A DNA stretch of 64,000 bases from JARRLC01 sp050290865. GTDB lineage: Bacteria > Pseudomonadota > Alphaproteobacteria > Rhizobiales > Rhodomicrobiaceae. Positions 1 through 8,559 of this stretch are shown here, one piece after another (the stretch's first letter is position 1; each line of letters starts with the position of its first letter). The stretch lies in assembly GCA_050290865.1 (NCBI GenBank), contig JBNKIW010000002.1:177924-241923 (forward strand). The letters run 5' to 3'. Below the pieces are notes generated by a model. The model made no database searches, was not told the DNA's origin, and saw only the letters and a list, made by a program, of their open reading frames with translations. Both the position numbers and the translations under genes were made by a program.

Positions 1-479
1 CCCCGTATGAGGTTTCCAACCACGCGCGGCCTGGCGAGGAGTCGCGGCACAATCTCTTGTATTGGCGCTACGGCGAGTATGCCGGGGTAGGGCCGGGTGC
101 GCATGGCCGCATCGTTCACCGAGGCGAGCGGCTGGCGCTGGCAGGGACGCACGATCCGCTGGCGTGGGCGGCGCAGGTGGAGGCCGAGGGGCACGGGCTG
201 GCGGCGCGCGAGCCGCTGACGCCGCGGGAAGAGGCGCAGGAGATGCTCCTGATGGGGTTGCGGCTGACGGTGGGTCTTTCGTTGAACGCGTTGACGGCGC
301 GGACCGGTTGTCATGTCCGGGAGGGTACGGTGGCGTCCTTGGTCCGGGAAGGATTGCTGATACGCCGCGCGTCGGACACCGTAGCCGTCACCGGCCGAGG
401 CCGTCTGCTGCTGAACGCCGTCATTGAAGCGTTGGCGGGGGCGCTCGGCAGGGCGTCCGCCGCTGGAGCGGGGAAGTGA
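1..479 (+). CDS. hemW: HemW-family radical SAM protein, C-terminal part (5' end outside window)
   Basis: The reading frame is already open at base 3 and runs to TGA at 477-479, giving about 158 residues of a C-terminus. It begins YEVSNHARPG, followed by NLLYWRYGEYAGVGPGAHG, which is characteristic of HemW (formerly called oxygen-independent coproporphyrinogen III oxidase-like). The family is made of radical SAM/4Fe-4S proteins implicated in heme trafficking; the radical SAM domain and its cysteine motif lie to the left of the window. The remaining part, with the LMLMGLR-like stretch and a winged-helix-like tail, is the HemW C-terminal domain. It ends 139 bases before the next gene on the same strand. 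Confidence 0.9.
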   Translation, partial: PYEVSNHARPGEESRHNLLYWRYGEYAGVGPGAHGRIVHRGERLALAGTHDPLAWAAQVEAEGHGLAAREPLTPREEAQEMLLMGLRLTVGLSLNALTARTGCHVREGTVASLVREGLLIRRASDTVAVTGRGRLLLNAVIEALAGALGRASAAGAGK

Positions 480-618
480 GCGAAAAAGGCTCTGGCGTGA
501 GAGGAGCGACGTCGGTGGAGGGGTACCGCAAGCCGCGGGATTTAGACCCAGTTTCCTACTTTGACAAAAGAACCAGAGATAGATAGACGGGAGGCATATC
601 GAGAGCTGAGCGGAGAGT

Positions 619-1617
619 TTGGAGTTCCTGGAGGCCAAGAGGGGGCTGGTTCTGAGCGAAGTTGTAACGCGTTCATCGCACCGCGTGCTATCTCTTACTC
701 TGTGCACGGCACGGCGGTCGGTGATGCTAACTGCGTGCCTCGAATCCATTTTGCCGCAGCGGGTGCCGGACGGCTGGCGTTTTTGTCTCGTGGTGATCGA
801 CAACGATAGCACCCCGAGCGCAAACCAAGCCGTCGGATGCTTTGCGAAGCGCGCTCCGTTTCTCGTACACTACGAACACGAACCTCGTCGCGGTATTCCG
901 ATGGCACGAAACCGGGCGCTGGATGTGGCGCTTTCGCTCGGTGCGGACTGGATCGCCTGCGTGGATGACGATGAACGGCTGGCGCCGGACTGGCTGCCGC
1001 GTATGATCGCAGCCATTGAGGAAGAATCCGGCGACGTGATCCAGGGGCCGGTCGTGTACGAATGGCCGGGCGGATTTTGGAGCCAAAACCGGCAGAAGGT
1101 TCGCGGACCCGACGGAACACGGCTCAAGAGTGCCGCGACGGGCAATGTCGCGTTTGCTTCATGGCTGGCAGCGACAAGTAGAGGGGGGGAGGCGATACGC
1201 TTCGACGAATCTCTGCAGTTTACGGGTGGCGAGGATGTGGACTTTTTCCGCCGGGCGACACGCGAGGGCGCGCGGATTGTCTGGGCCAGCGGCCCTCAGG
1301 TCATGGAGACCGTTCCGGCGGAGCGAGCCACCTATGTTTGGCAGGTGAAACGTTCCTACCGTAACGGAGCGATCGCCAGCAGACTCGCGTTCAAACAATC
1401 GAGCACGGCGCTTGCGCTGGTATTCGTGAAGAGTGTCGGGCGTCTCCTTTCGGGAATCACCAGCCTCGTTCTGGCGCCGTTTGCAGCTCTCTTTAGCCGG
1501 ACGGCTTTTAAGAGGCTGGCTTTGGATGGCGGTAAACATTTGGGCTGGGCGATCGGCGCGTTCGCCGGAATGCGCGGACGCATGCCGGAGCCCTACCGGA
1601 ATATTGACGGGCAGTGA
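619..1617 (+). CDS. Family 2 glycosyltransferase (orphan)
   Basis: The predicted 332-residue protein has a GT-A fold N-terminus: LSLTLCTARRSVMLTACLESI resembles the usual nucleotide-binding start, followed by VVIDNDST, RRGIPMARNRALD and the DDDE metal-binding signature in WIACVDDDERLAPDWL. A later GGEDVDFFRR matches the ED motif of GT2 inverting enzymes. The C-terminal ~90 residues are hydrophobic and basic, suggesting membrane association. Acceptor and donor are not predictable. The start is uncertain: TTG at 619 is the longest option, and the fold requires a start upstream of the LSLTLC strand, which excludes the first ATG at 724. No polysaccharide genes sit next to it; the EPS locus is 14 kb away. 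Confidence 0.8.
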   Translation: MEFLEAKRGLVLSEVVTRSSHRVLSLTLCTARRSVMLTACLESILPQRVPDGWRFCLVVIDNDSTPSANQAVGCFAKRAPFLVHYEHEPRRGIPMARNRALDVALSLGADWIACVDDDERLAPDWLPRMIAAIEEESGDVIQGPVVYEWPGGFWSQNRQKVRGPDGTRLKSAATGNVAFASWLAATSRGGEAIRFDESLQFTGGEDVDFFRRATREGARIVWASGPQVMETVPAERATYVWQVKRSYRNGAIASRLAFKQSSTALALVFVKSVGRLLSGITSLVLAPFAALFSRTAFKRLALDGGKHLGWAIGAFAGMRGRMPEPYRNIDGQ

Positions 1618-1799
1618 TGGTTGGCGGAAGTGCGACGCGCCTGGGCACCGGACTGCTTCTGCATCCGGTCTTATTCCGTCCCGCTGGATGCTTTTATAGG
1701 CAAGTCGGACGCCACCGGTTCGGATTGGAGGCCGCCCCATCGGCCGTACGACGATCATGCCGGTCAGGCCGCACATGCGCATGAGGCCGCCGCTGCCAC

Positions 1800-1967
1800 A
1801 GTACAGCCCGCGAGCCAAGTTCGTATCCCGTTCGCCGCACAGGCTCATACGAACTTGGCTCGCGGATAAGCTGTACTAGATTCAAGAGCTTGCTAGTACG
1901 CTTGACCCGCAGGAAATCCTGTGAGCACGTGCCGCAAGTGGGGCAGGATTTCCTGCGGGGCGTAATA
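1800..1967 (+). repeat. Composite palindromic repeat, full copy 1 (modules A + B)
   Basis: Module A (1800-1878) has outer arms AGTACAGC (1800-1807) and GCTGTACT (1870-1877) and a perfect 19-bp inner stem, 1808-1826 pairing with 1847-1865, around a 20-nt loop. A 15-nt spacer, GATTCAAGAGCTTGC (1879-1893), leads to module B (1894-1967). Module B has a perfect 16-bp stem, 1906-1921 with 1944-1959, and TAGTACG at its left end. Both loops carry a GCCGCA core. The same A-spacer-B arrangement recurs at 46512-46682, and parts of it at 10422, 14503 and 15312. The rest of the 519-base gap between the glycosyltransferase and the zinc-ribbon gene shows nothing recognisable. Confidence 0.9.
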
Positions 1968-2136
1968 GCGGCCATCGTGATCCGCTGAGCGCCCCGCACA
2001 GGAACCTCAGGCCGCTGTGTGCATTTTGCCGCGCTGTGAAGCAAGCCGCGTCGCCCCGCCCCGATCTTAAGACAATCACAACCATCTGGGTTTTTATTAA
2101 AACTTGCCCGATTTTTAAGGACGCGACGAGTAGCCT

Positions 2137-2406
2137 ATGGCCGATGACCGCTCAATCCAGTGCCCGCACTGCAAGGGAACAGGCGAGCACCATGTCATTT
2201 TTTCGAAGGATGGCAAGGCCGTCATCCAGCCCGTCGCCTGCGGCGTCTGTGCCGGGAAGGGGTGCCTGCCGCTCCTGCCGCGCCAGGATCCGGCCGTGAC
2301 GAAGAAAGACCCGCCGAAACCGCCGCCGCCACCGCCCGCCGAGTTCTGGCCGATTCTGGTCGTGCTGGGGGTTTTCGCGCTGTTCTTCGTCTTCCTGAGC
2401 ACATGA
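2137..2406 (+). CDS. Small zinc-ribbon protein with C-terminal membrane anchor
   Basis: The 89-residue protein has two CxxCxGxG-type repeats, CPHCKGTG (residues 9-16) and CGVCAGKG (about 35-42). This is the four-cysteine zinc centre used in DnaJ and related small zinc ribbons, but there is no J domain. A proline-rich linker (residues 59-68, including PPPPPP) follows, and then one hydrophobic helix (WPILVVLGVFALFFVFL) ending two residues from the C-terminus, a tail-anchor-like topology. The function is unknown; binding of an unfolded client or scaffolding at the membrane is only a guess. The start is the only in-frame ATG before the first CxxC. The gene sits alone between a repeat element and the convergent gatB. 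Confidence 0.75.
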   Translation: MADDRSIQCPHCKGTGEHHVIFSKDGKAVIQPVACGVCAGKGCLPLLPRQDPAVTKKDPPKPPPPPPAEFWPILVVLGVFALFFVFLST

Positions 2407-2451
2407 GGAACACGGGGGGACGGCTGTACTAGCCGCGTGCGCCGCCGACCG

Positions 2452-3936
2452 CTACTCCGCAACCCCCAGCTTCTCCCGCAGCAGCGCGTTCACCGCCGCC
2501 GGATCGGCCTTGCCCTTGGTGGCGCGCATGACCTGTCCCACGAACCAGCCCAGCGCCTGCGGCTTCGCCTTCACCTGCTCCACCTGCTTCGGATTGGCGG
2601 CGATGATCTCGTCGATCACCTTTTCCAGGGCTCCGGTGTCGGTGATGGGCTTCAGGCCGCGTTCCTCGACGATCTTCGCGGGGGGCTCGCCGGTTTCAAG
2701 CATGATTTCGAACACGTCCTTGGCGATCCGGCCGGAAATCTCGCCCTTGGTGATCATGCTCGCCATCTCACCGAGATATTGCGCGCTCACCGGGCTTTCG
2801 GTGATGGTTTTGTTCAGCCGGTTGAGCGCGCCGAAGAGATCGCCCATGATCCAGTTGGCCACCATCTTGGCGTCGTGCCCTTTGGCGGCGGACTCGAAAA
2901 ACTCGGCCGCCTCCCGCTCCGCCACCAGGACGCCGGCGTCATAGGCCGGCAGGCCGAAATCGTCGATGAACCGCGCACGCTTCTCATCCGGCAGCTCCGG
3001 CAGCGCTTGCGAGAGGCCATCCACATAATCCTGCGTCAACTCCAGGGGCAGGAGATCGGGATCGGGGAAATAGCGATAGTCGTGCGCTTCTTCCTTGCTG
3101 CGCATGGGGCGGGTCTCGCCCGTCTTGGGATCGAACAGCAGGGTTTCCTGGTCGATCGTGCCGCCATCCTCGATCACGCCGACCTGGCGGCGCGCCTCGT
3201 AGTCGATGGCCTGGCCGATGAAGCGGATGGAATTGACGTTCTTGATTTCGCAGCGCGTGCCAAGCGGATCACCGGGTTTGCGGACGGAGACATTGACATC
3301 AGCGCGCATCGACCCCTGCTCCATATTTCCGTCGCAGGTGCCGAGATAGCGCAGAATGGTGCGCAGTTTGGTGATGTAGGCCCTCGCCTCGTCGGAGGAG
3401 CGCAGATCGGGCCTGGAAACGATCTCCATCAGCGCCACGCCCGCGCGGTTCAGATCGACGAAGGAGTAGTCGGGATGCTGGTCGTGCAGGCTCTTGCCCG
3501 CGTCCTGCTCCAGATGCAGGCGCTCGATGCCGACGTCGAAACTGTAGCCGTCCTTCATGTCGATGATGACGCGGCCCTCGCCGACGATCGGGTGCTTGTA
3601 CTGCGAAATCTGGTAGCCCTGCGGCAGGTCCGGGTAGAAATAGTTCTTGCGGTCGAAGACGGAGTAAAGGTTGATCTGCGCCTTGAGGCCGAGGCCGGTG
3701 CGCACCGCCTGACGGATGCATTCCTCGTTGATGACGGGAAGCATGCCGGGCATGGCGGCATCGACGAGTGAGACGTGGCTGTTGGGCTCAGCCCCGAATT
3801 CGGTCGAGGCGCCGGAAAACAGCTTGGACTTCGACGTGACCTGCGCATGCACTTCCATGCCGATAACGACTTCCCACGGACCGGTCACGCCCTCGATCAG
3901 ATTTTCGCGCCTGACTTCCGTCCTCATGGTGGTCAC
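2452..3936 (-). CDS. gatB: Asp-tRNA(Asn)/Glu-tRNA(Gln) amidotransferase subunit B
   Basis: GatB is the kinase/tRNA-binding subunit of the GatCAB complex. The complex converts Glu-tRNA(Gln) and Asp-tRNA(Asn) to the amidated forms using ammonia supplied by GatA. The 494-residue product has the GatB N-terminal cradle (WEVVIGMEVHAQV, SKLFSGAS, the GMLPVINEECI strand, YFYPDLPQGYQISQY, SMRADVNVSVR) and a C-terminal YqeY-like tRNA-recognition domain ending VNALLREKLGV. Length and motifs are standard. It is the last gene of gatC-gatA-chorismate mutase-gatB, with a 278-base gap after the chorismate mutase, so it may also have its own promoter. Confidence 0.95.
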   Translation of the reverse strand: MTTMRTEVRRENLIEGVTGPWEVVIGMEVHAQVTSKSKLFSGASTEFGAEPNSHVSLVDAAMPGMLPVINEECIRQAVRTGLGLKAQINLYSVFDRKNYFYPDLPQGYQISQYKHPIVGEGRVIIDMKDGYSFDVGIERLHLEQDAGKSLHDQHPDYSFVDLNRAGVALMEIVSRPDLRSSDEARAYITKLRTILRYLGTCDGNMEQGSMRADVNVSVRKPGDPLGTRCEIKNVNSIRFIGQAIDYEARRQVGVIEDGGTIDQETLLFDPKTGETRPMRSKEEAHDYRYFPDPDLLPLELTQDYVDGLSQALPELPDEKRARFIDDFGLPAYDAGVLVAEREAAEFFESAAKGHDAKMVANWIMGDLFGALNRLNKTITESPVSAQYLGEMASMITKGEISGRIAKDVFEIMLETGEPPAKIVEERGLKPITDTGALEKVIDEIIAANPKQVEQVKAKPQALGWFVGQVMRATKGKADPAAVNALLREKLGVAE

Positions 3937-4214
3937 CCCATGTCTTATCCAACGCGCCCCGCTGCGCCCGCCCTGATCCGCCAGAGCTCATGGCTTCGGC
4001 AAGCGCCGCATCCCCCACATTCCCGTACTCCATAAACATCGGAAAAGTTCGAACCGACAAGCGCCGCCGCCGAACCGGCGGCCCCGCCTCCTGCATATCG
4101 AAGGCTCCTACATGCGCCTATAGGTGATTACCTGACAAGAGAAAATTACGTATTCATACTTACCCCGTTTGGGGGAAGGCTCCCCTTTTTCACCCGCTGT
4201 ATCTGAACGGTTAC

Positions 4215-4535
4215 TCAAGGCTTTTCGTCGTCCTGCCGCTGCGACAGTTTCTCCTCCTCATATTGGACGAACCAGCCGATCATTTGCCGCCACAGTGCCT
4301 CGGCGAGGTCAGGTGGCAGATCCCGTTCCGCGGCGCGCCTGCGTACACGGTCGATCACCTGCTGGATGCGCCAGGGTACCGTGGCGTCCCTCGGCTGTGT
4401 CTTCAATTGCCAGGCTCGCTCGACATAGGTGAAGCGCTCGGCGATGAGGTCCACCAGCGCGTCGTCGAGCCGGTCGATCTCCGCGCGCACATGATCCATG
4501 GTCTCGCAATCGGCGGGCAGACGCGGCATCGGCAT
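4215..4535 (-). CDS. Chorismate mutase, AroQ class (type II)
   Basis: The 106-residue all-helical protein has the AroQ pattern: MDHVRAEIDRLDDALVDLIAERF (helix 1, with the conserved Arg and the LLaeR-like segment), a basic WQLKTQPRD turn, and a second half RIQQVIDRVRRRAAERDLPPDLAEALWRQMIGWFVQYEEE. AroQ enzymes convert chorismate to prephenate for Phe/Tyr synthesis; monofunctional alphaproteobacterial versions of about 95-105 residues are common. Its start lies 6 bases after the gatA stop on the same strand, so it is probably translated from the gatCA transcript. A role as isochorismate pyruvate lyase (PchB type) cannot be excluded from sequence alone, but no siderophore genes are nearby. Confidence 0.8.
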   Translation of the reverse strand: MPMPRLPADCETMDHVRAEIDRLDDALVDLIAERFTYVERAWQLKTQPRDATVPWRIQQVIDRVRRRAAERDLPPDLAEALWRQMIGWFVQYEEEKLSQRQDDEKP

Positions 4536-4541
4536 ACTTCC

Positions 4542-6176
4542 TCAGGACTTCTTCTTCACGGACTTCTTCGGCTTGGCCCCTGCCTTGCCCCTGCCAGGCG
4601 CCGCCCTGGCGGCCGGAGCCTTGGCGCGTCCGGAGACGGGCTGCTGCGGCCCGGCGCCCTTCAGCCACCATGCCTCCGGCTTCGGCGGAACCCCAACGGC
4701 ATCTTCGATGACCTGACCGGCCAGCAGCATCGTGCCCTCGTCGAAGGGGCGGCCGATGAGCTGCAGGCCAAGCGGCAGGCCGTCTTTCGAGAATCCGGCC
4801 GGCACGGAGATGCCCGGCAGTCCGGCGAGATTGACGGTCACCGTGAAGACGTCGTTCAGATACATCTCGATCGGATCGCCGCTGCCCTTCTCGCCGATGC
4901 CGAAAGCGGCCGTCGGCGTCGCGGGCGTCAGCACCACGTCCACGGTCTTGAACGCCTCTTCGAAGTCGCGCGCGATCAGCGTGCGCACTTTCTGTGCTTT
5001 GATGTAGTAGGCGTCGTAATAGCCTGCCGACAGCACATAGGTGCCGATGAGGACCCGGCGCTTCACCTCATTGCCGAATCCTTCCGACCGTGTTTCCTCA
5101 TACATGTCGATGAGGTCGCGGCCTTCCGCGCGCAGGCCGTAGCGTACGCCGTCATAGCGCGCGAGGTTCGACGACGCTTCGGCGGGCGCGATGATGTAGT
5201 AGGCGGGCAGCGCGTAGCGCGTATGCGGCAGGCTGATTTCGTGGATTTCGGCGCCCGCCTGCCGGTACCACTCGATACCGCGGCGCCAGAGCGTCTCGAT
5301 TTCCACCGACATGCCTTCGACGCGGTATTCCTTCGGGATGCCGACCTTGAGGCCCTTCACCTTGCCTGCCAGCGCTTTTTCGAAATCGGGCACCTTCTGA
5401 TTGCTGGACGTGGAGTCCTTCGGATCGTGGCACGCCATGTGCGTCAGCATGATGGCGGCGTCGCGCACGGTGCGCGTGATCGGTCCGGCCTGGTCGAGCG
5501 ACGAGGCGAAGGCCACCATGCCCCAGCGTGAGCAGCGGCCGTATGTCGGCTTGATGCCCACCGTCCCCGTGTAGGCGGCGGGCTGCCGGATCGAGCCGCC
5601 GGTGTCGGAGGCCGTCGCGGCCAGGGCGATACGGGCGGCCACCGCAGCCGCCGAACCGCCGGACGAGCCGCCCGGAACGAGCGGCGTGGAGTCGCCCTGA
5701 CGCCGCCAGGGATTGATGCAACTGCCGAACGCGCTGTGCTCGTTGGAGGAGCCCATCGCGAACTCGTCCATGTTCAGTTTGCCAAGCATCACCGCCCCGG
5801 CATTCCACAGATTTTGTGTCACGGTCGCTTCATAGACCGGCCGGAATGCGTCGAGGACGCGCGAGCACGCCGTCGTCCGCACATCCCGTGTGCAGTAGAG
5901 ATCCTTGACGCCGATGGGGAGACCGTCGAGCGGCAGGCCCTTACCCTTGGCGAGCCGGGCGTCCGAGGCCGCCGCCGCTTCAAGCGCCTTGTCCGCCGTC
6001 ACATCCACATAGGCATTCAGCGCTTCGTTGGCCTGCTCGATCGCCGCCAGATGCGCCTCGGTCAGTTCGGTCGCCGTGATTTCCTTTTTGCGCAGCGCGT
6101 CGCGCGCTTCGGCGAGGGTGAGGCTGGGCAGATCCCCCGGGCCCTTCGCTCCGCTGTTCGAAGATGCTTTGCTCAT
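4542..6176 (-). CDS. gatA: Glutamyl-tRNA(Gln) amidotransferase subunit A
   Basis: GatA is the amidase-signature glutaminase that releases ammonia for GatB. The Ser-cisSer-Lys triad is visible as K91 (PIGVKDLYC), S171 (GGSSGGSAAA) and S195 (DTGGSIRQPA). At 544 residues it is longer than the usual ~490. The excess is a short Ser/Gly N-terminal lead and a C-terminal tail of about 35 residues rich in Ala, Lys and Pro (KPKKSVKKKS at the end), probably disordered and basic. Three bases separate it from the gatC stop upstream, showing tight translational coupling. Confidence 0.95.
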   Translation of the reverse strand: MSKASSNSGAKGPGDLPSLTLAEARDALRKKEITATELTEAHLAAIEQANEALNAYVDVTADKALEAAAASDARLAKGKGLPLDGLPIGVKDLYCTRDVRTTACSRVLDAFRPVYEATVTQNLWNAGAVMLGKLNMDEFAMGSSNEHSAFGSCINPWRRQGDSTPLVPGGSSGGSAAAVAARIALAATASDTGGSIRQPAAYTGTVGIKPTYGRCSRWGMVAFASSLDQAGPITRTVRDAAIMLTHMACHDPKDSTSSNQKVPDFEKALAGKVKGLKVGIPKEYRVEGMSVEIETLWRRGIEWYRQAGAEIHEISLPHTRYALPAYYIIAPAEASSNLARYDGVRYGLRAEGRDLIDMYEETRSEGFGNEVKRRVLIGTYVLSAGYYDAYYIKAQKVRTLIARDFEEAFKTVDVVLTPATPTAAFGIGEKGSGDPIEMYLNDVFTVTVNLAGLPGISVPAGFSKDGLPLGLQLIGRPFDEGTMLLAGQVIEDAVGVPPKPEAWWLKGAGPQQPVSGRAKAPAARAAPGRGKAGAKPKKSVKKKS

Positions 6177-6179
6177 CGC

Positions 6180-6467
6180 CTATTCCACCACCTTCGGAAC
6201 CACGAAGAAATGGTCGTCGCTTACGGGAGCGTTCTTCACGATGGCGTCGGCATATCCGCCGTCGAGGATCTCGTCATCGCGGCGCGGCAGCGCCAAGCCT
6301 TCGACACGCGACATCGGTTCGACCGTCGTGGTATCGACTTCACCGAGCTGCTCGACCCATTCCAGGATGCCGGACAGCTCGCGTTCGAGAGTCTTGACGT
6401 CCTTTGCGCTGACTTTGATGCGCGCCAGCCGGGCGACATGGCGCACCGTGGCCTCATCGACTTTCAT
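6180..6467 (-). CDS. gatC: Asp/Glu-tRNA amidotransferase subunit C
   Basis: GatC is the small subunit that wraps around GatA and stabilises the GatAB interface. The 95-residue product starts MKVDEATVRHVARLARIKV and includes LSGILEWVEQLGEVDTTTVEPM and the acidic PRRDDEILDGGYAD segment, all classic GatC features. It is the first gene of the gat operon. The ribosome site is AAAGGTGAG, six bases before ATG. A strong hairpin lies about 35 bases upstream in the leader (separate entry). Confidence 0.95.
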   Translation of the reverse strand: MKVDEATVRHVARLARIKVSAKDVKTLERELSGILEWVEQLGEVDTTTVEPMSRVEGLALPRRDDEILDGGYADAIVKNAPVSDDHFFVVPKVVE

Positions 6468-6487
6468 ATCTCACCTTTCGCGGAAGA

Positions 6488-6529
6488 GCGAAAAAGAAGG
6501 AGGCCGCGAAGCTCCGCGGCCCTTTTCGC
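6488..6529 (-). promoter_or_regulatory. Extended hairpin in the gatC leader (possible attenuator)
   Basis: GGCCGCG (6502-6508) pairs with CGCGGCC (6515-6521), and an outer helix GCGAAAA (6488-6494) pairs with TTTTCGC (6523-6529). Read on the minus strand, the inner stem is followed by a pyrimidine-rich TCCTTCTTTTTC tract, so it looks like an intrinsic terminator. No minus-strand gene lies upstream for it to terminate: mutY diverges from here. It therefore lies in the 5' leader of gatCAB, about 35 bases before the ribosome site. Attenuation is inference; a structural or mRNA-stability role is equally possible. Confidence 0.4.
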
Positions 6530-6738
6530 CATGAATAGCCGCGTCTGCGCGCCTGTGCAACTGCTGAGGCGCGGCATCGCAGGGATTGGCGGGGATATCG
6601 TCTGTCGTCGCGCCGATGCTTATACGACGAGATTGCCTTTCCACCGAAAAGCGTTCTGAATGCGTTGCGGTTCCCGCCGCGGGGGCTGTAGCAAGCTGGA
6701 CTGGTATAGAGGTGAGGAAAGCTGCAATTCCGCGTGCG

Positions 6739-7806
6739 ATGCAGCAGGCCGAAGGGCCGTCGGAAAATCGCGCCATCGCCCGCGCCATCCTCGGCTGGTA
6801 TGACCGCGCCGCGAGGCGTTTGCCCTGGCGCGCGCCGCCGGGTGCGCAGGCCGATCCGTACCATGTCTGGCTTTCGGAAATCATGCTGCAACAGACGACC
6901 GTGAAGGCCGTCATTCCCTACTACGGACGGTTCCTGACGCGCTGGCCGGATGTGGCGGCACTGGCCTCGGCGGATCTTGACGCCGTGCTCGGAGAATGGG
7001 CGGGGCTCGGCTATTACTCGCGTGCCCGCAATCTTCATGCCTGCGCGAAAGCCGTGGTGGCGGAGCACGGGGGGCGGTTTCCGGCGGATGAGGCGCGTCT
7101 GCGCGCGCTGCCGGGTGTTGGCACCTACACGGCGGCGGCGATCGCGGCCATCGCCTTCGGCCTGCCTGCGACGGTGGTCGATGGCAATGTCGAGCGGGTG
7201 GTGGCGCGGCTTTTCGCCGTCGAGGCGCCGCTGCCCGCCACGAAGACCGAAATCCGGAGGCTGGCGGCGCGGCTGACGCCCGAGGCACGGCCCGGCGACC
7301 ATGCGCAGGGGATGATGGATCTGGGCGCGACGGTGTGCACGCCACGCGGACCGTCCTGTGAAGCGTGCCCGCTGTCCGAGCACTGCGCCGCGCAGGCGCG
7401 CGGATTGCAGGCGTCGCTCCCGGTTCGGGTACCCAAAGCGGAGCGGCCGCAGCGCTACGGGGCGGCCTTCGTGGCAGTGCGGACGGATGGCGCGGTCCTG
7501 TTGCGGCGGCGGCCGCCCAGGGGATTGCTGGGCGGGATGCTGGAAGTGCCGTCGACGGACTGGGGTGCGGCGATGCCGGGCGAGCGTGCGGCGGTGAAGG
7601 CGGCGCCGGTTCCCGGGCGATGGCGGCGTGTGCCGGGCGCCGTGACACACACCTTTACCCATTTCCACCTGACGCTGCACATCTGGTGCGCGCAAGACGT
7701 GCGAACACCAACGCCAGACAGGTGCCGCTGGTATCCGCGCGATACCCTCGCGGGTGCGGCATTGCCGAGCGTCATGCGCAAAGTGCTGGCGCACGCATCG
7801 AGCTGA
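6739..7806 (+). CDS. mutY: A/G-specific adenine DNA glycosylase
   Basis: MutY removes adenine mispaired with 8-oxoguanine. From the ATG at 6739 the product has 355 residues. Visible features are the catalytic Glu in LSEIMLQQTT (E47), the helix-hairpin-helix LPGVGTYTAAAI, the catalytic Asp in VVDGNVERV (D148), the 4Fe-4S cysteine loop CTPRGPSCEACPLSEHC, and a C-terminal NUDIX-like 8-oxoG recognition domain (VLLRRRPPRGLLGGMLEVP; THTFTHFHLTLHIW). An upstream GTG at 6712 and an ATG at 6586 are also in frame, but the sequence before 6739 has no MutY character. It is divergent from gatC. Confidence 0.93.
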   Translation: MQQAEGPSENRAIARAILGWYDRAARRLPWRAPPGAQADPYHVWLSEIMLQQTTVKAVIPYYGRFLTRWPDVAALASADLDAVLGEWAGLGYYSRARNLHACAKAVVAEHGGRFPADEARLRALPGVGTYTAAAIAAIAFGLPATVVDGNVERVVARLFAVEAPLPATKTEIRRLAARLTPEARPGDHAQGMMDLGATVCTPRGPSCEACPLSEHCAAQARGLQASLPVRVPKAERPQRYGAAFVAVRTDGAVLLRRRPPRGLLGGMLEVPSTDWGAAMPGERAAVKAAPVPGRWRRVPGAVTHTFTHFHLTLHIWCAQDVRTPTPDRCRWYPRDTLAGAALPSVMRKVLAHASS

Positions 7807-7833
7807 GCCGACCCCATCCTCGCCTTGAATGGC

Positions 7834-8559
7834 TCAGCCCACGATATACTGCCCGCCGTTCGCCGTGATCGTCGCGCCGGTAATGAAACTGGCGTGCTCG
7901 CAGGCCAGGAACGCCACGCAATGTGCGATCTCCTCGGCCTTGCCCAGCCGGCCGACGGGGATCTGGGCGATGATGCCTTCCAACACCTTCTCCGGTACGG
8001 CCGACACCATCTCCGTGTTGGTGTAGCCCGGCGCCACGCAGTTCACCGTTATCCCCTTGCGCGCGGTCTCCTGCGCCAGGGCCTTGGTGAAACCGATCAC
8101 GCCCGCCTTCGAGGCGGAATAGTTGACCTGCCCCATCTGCCCCTTCTGGCCGTTGATGGACGAGATGTTGATGATCCGGCCCCAGGCGCGGCTGCGCATG
8201 CCCTCGATGATGGGTTGCGTCATATTGAAGAGCGAGTTGAGATTGACGCGCATGACGTCGTGCCACATCTGCGGCGTCATTTTGTGCAGCATGGCGTCGC
8301 GTGTGACGCCCGCATTGTTGACGAGCACGTCAACCGCGCCGACCTCTCCCTCGATGCGCTTCAGTCCCGATGTGCAGGCGTCGTAGTCGCTGACGTCCCA
8401 TCTGTAGATCGGGATGCCGGTTTCGCACTGGAATTTGCGCGCGGCGGTGTCGTTGCCGGCATAGACGGCCGCGACACGAAACCCCTTCTCCTTCAGTGCA
8501 ATCGAAATCGCGTGCCCGATACCGCGCGTTCCGCCGGTAACCACCGCAACTCGTGCCAT
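7834..8559 (-). CDS. phaB: Acetoacetyl-CoA reductase (NADPH)
   Basis: This short-chain dehydrogenase reduces acetoacetyl-CoA to (R)-3-hydroxybutyryl-CoA, the second step of PHB synthesis. The 241-residue product has the Rossmann motif TGGTRGIG (8-15), NNAG (81-84) and the catalytic set S134, Y147 and K151 in the NISSINGQKGQMGQVNYSAS segment. The INGQKGQMGQ stretch is specific to PhaB rather than FabG. It lies downstream of phaA on the same strand, but a terminator and about 450 bases separate them. The polymerase gene phaC is not in the window. Confidence 0.93.
   Translation of the reverse strand: MARVAVVTGGTRGIGHAISIALKEKGFRVAAVYAGNDTAARKFQCETGIPIYRWDVSDYDACTSGLKRIEGEVGAVDVLVNNAGVTRDAMLHKMTPQMWHDVMRVNLNSLFNMTQPIIEGMRSRAWGRIINISSINGQKGQMGQVNYSASKAGVIGFTKALAQETARKGITVNCVAPGYTNTEMVSAVPEKVLEGIIAQIPVGRLGKAEEIAHCVAFLACEHASFITGATITANGGQYIVG

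Noticed and set aside
2423..2432. GCTGTACTAG, like the right end of repeat module A
   Set aside because: Only ten bases match and no stem or spacer is present; it could be a remnant or chance, so it is not counted as a copy.
2437..3771. Plus-strand frame of 444 codons
   Set aside because: It lies fully antisense to gatB, with composition due to GC-rich third positions; no family motif.
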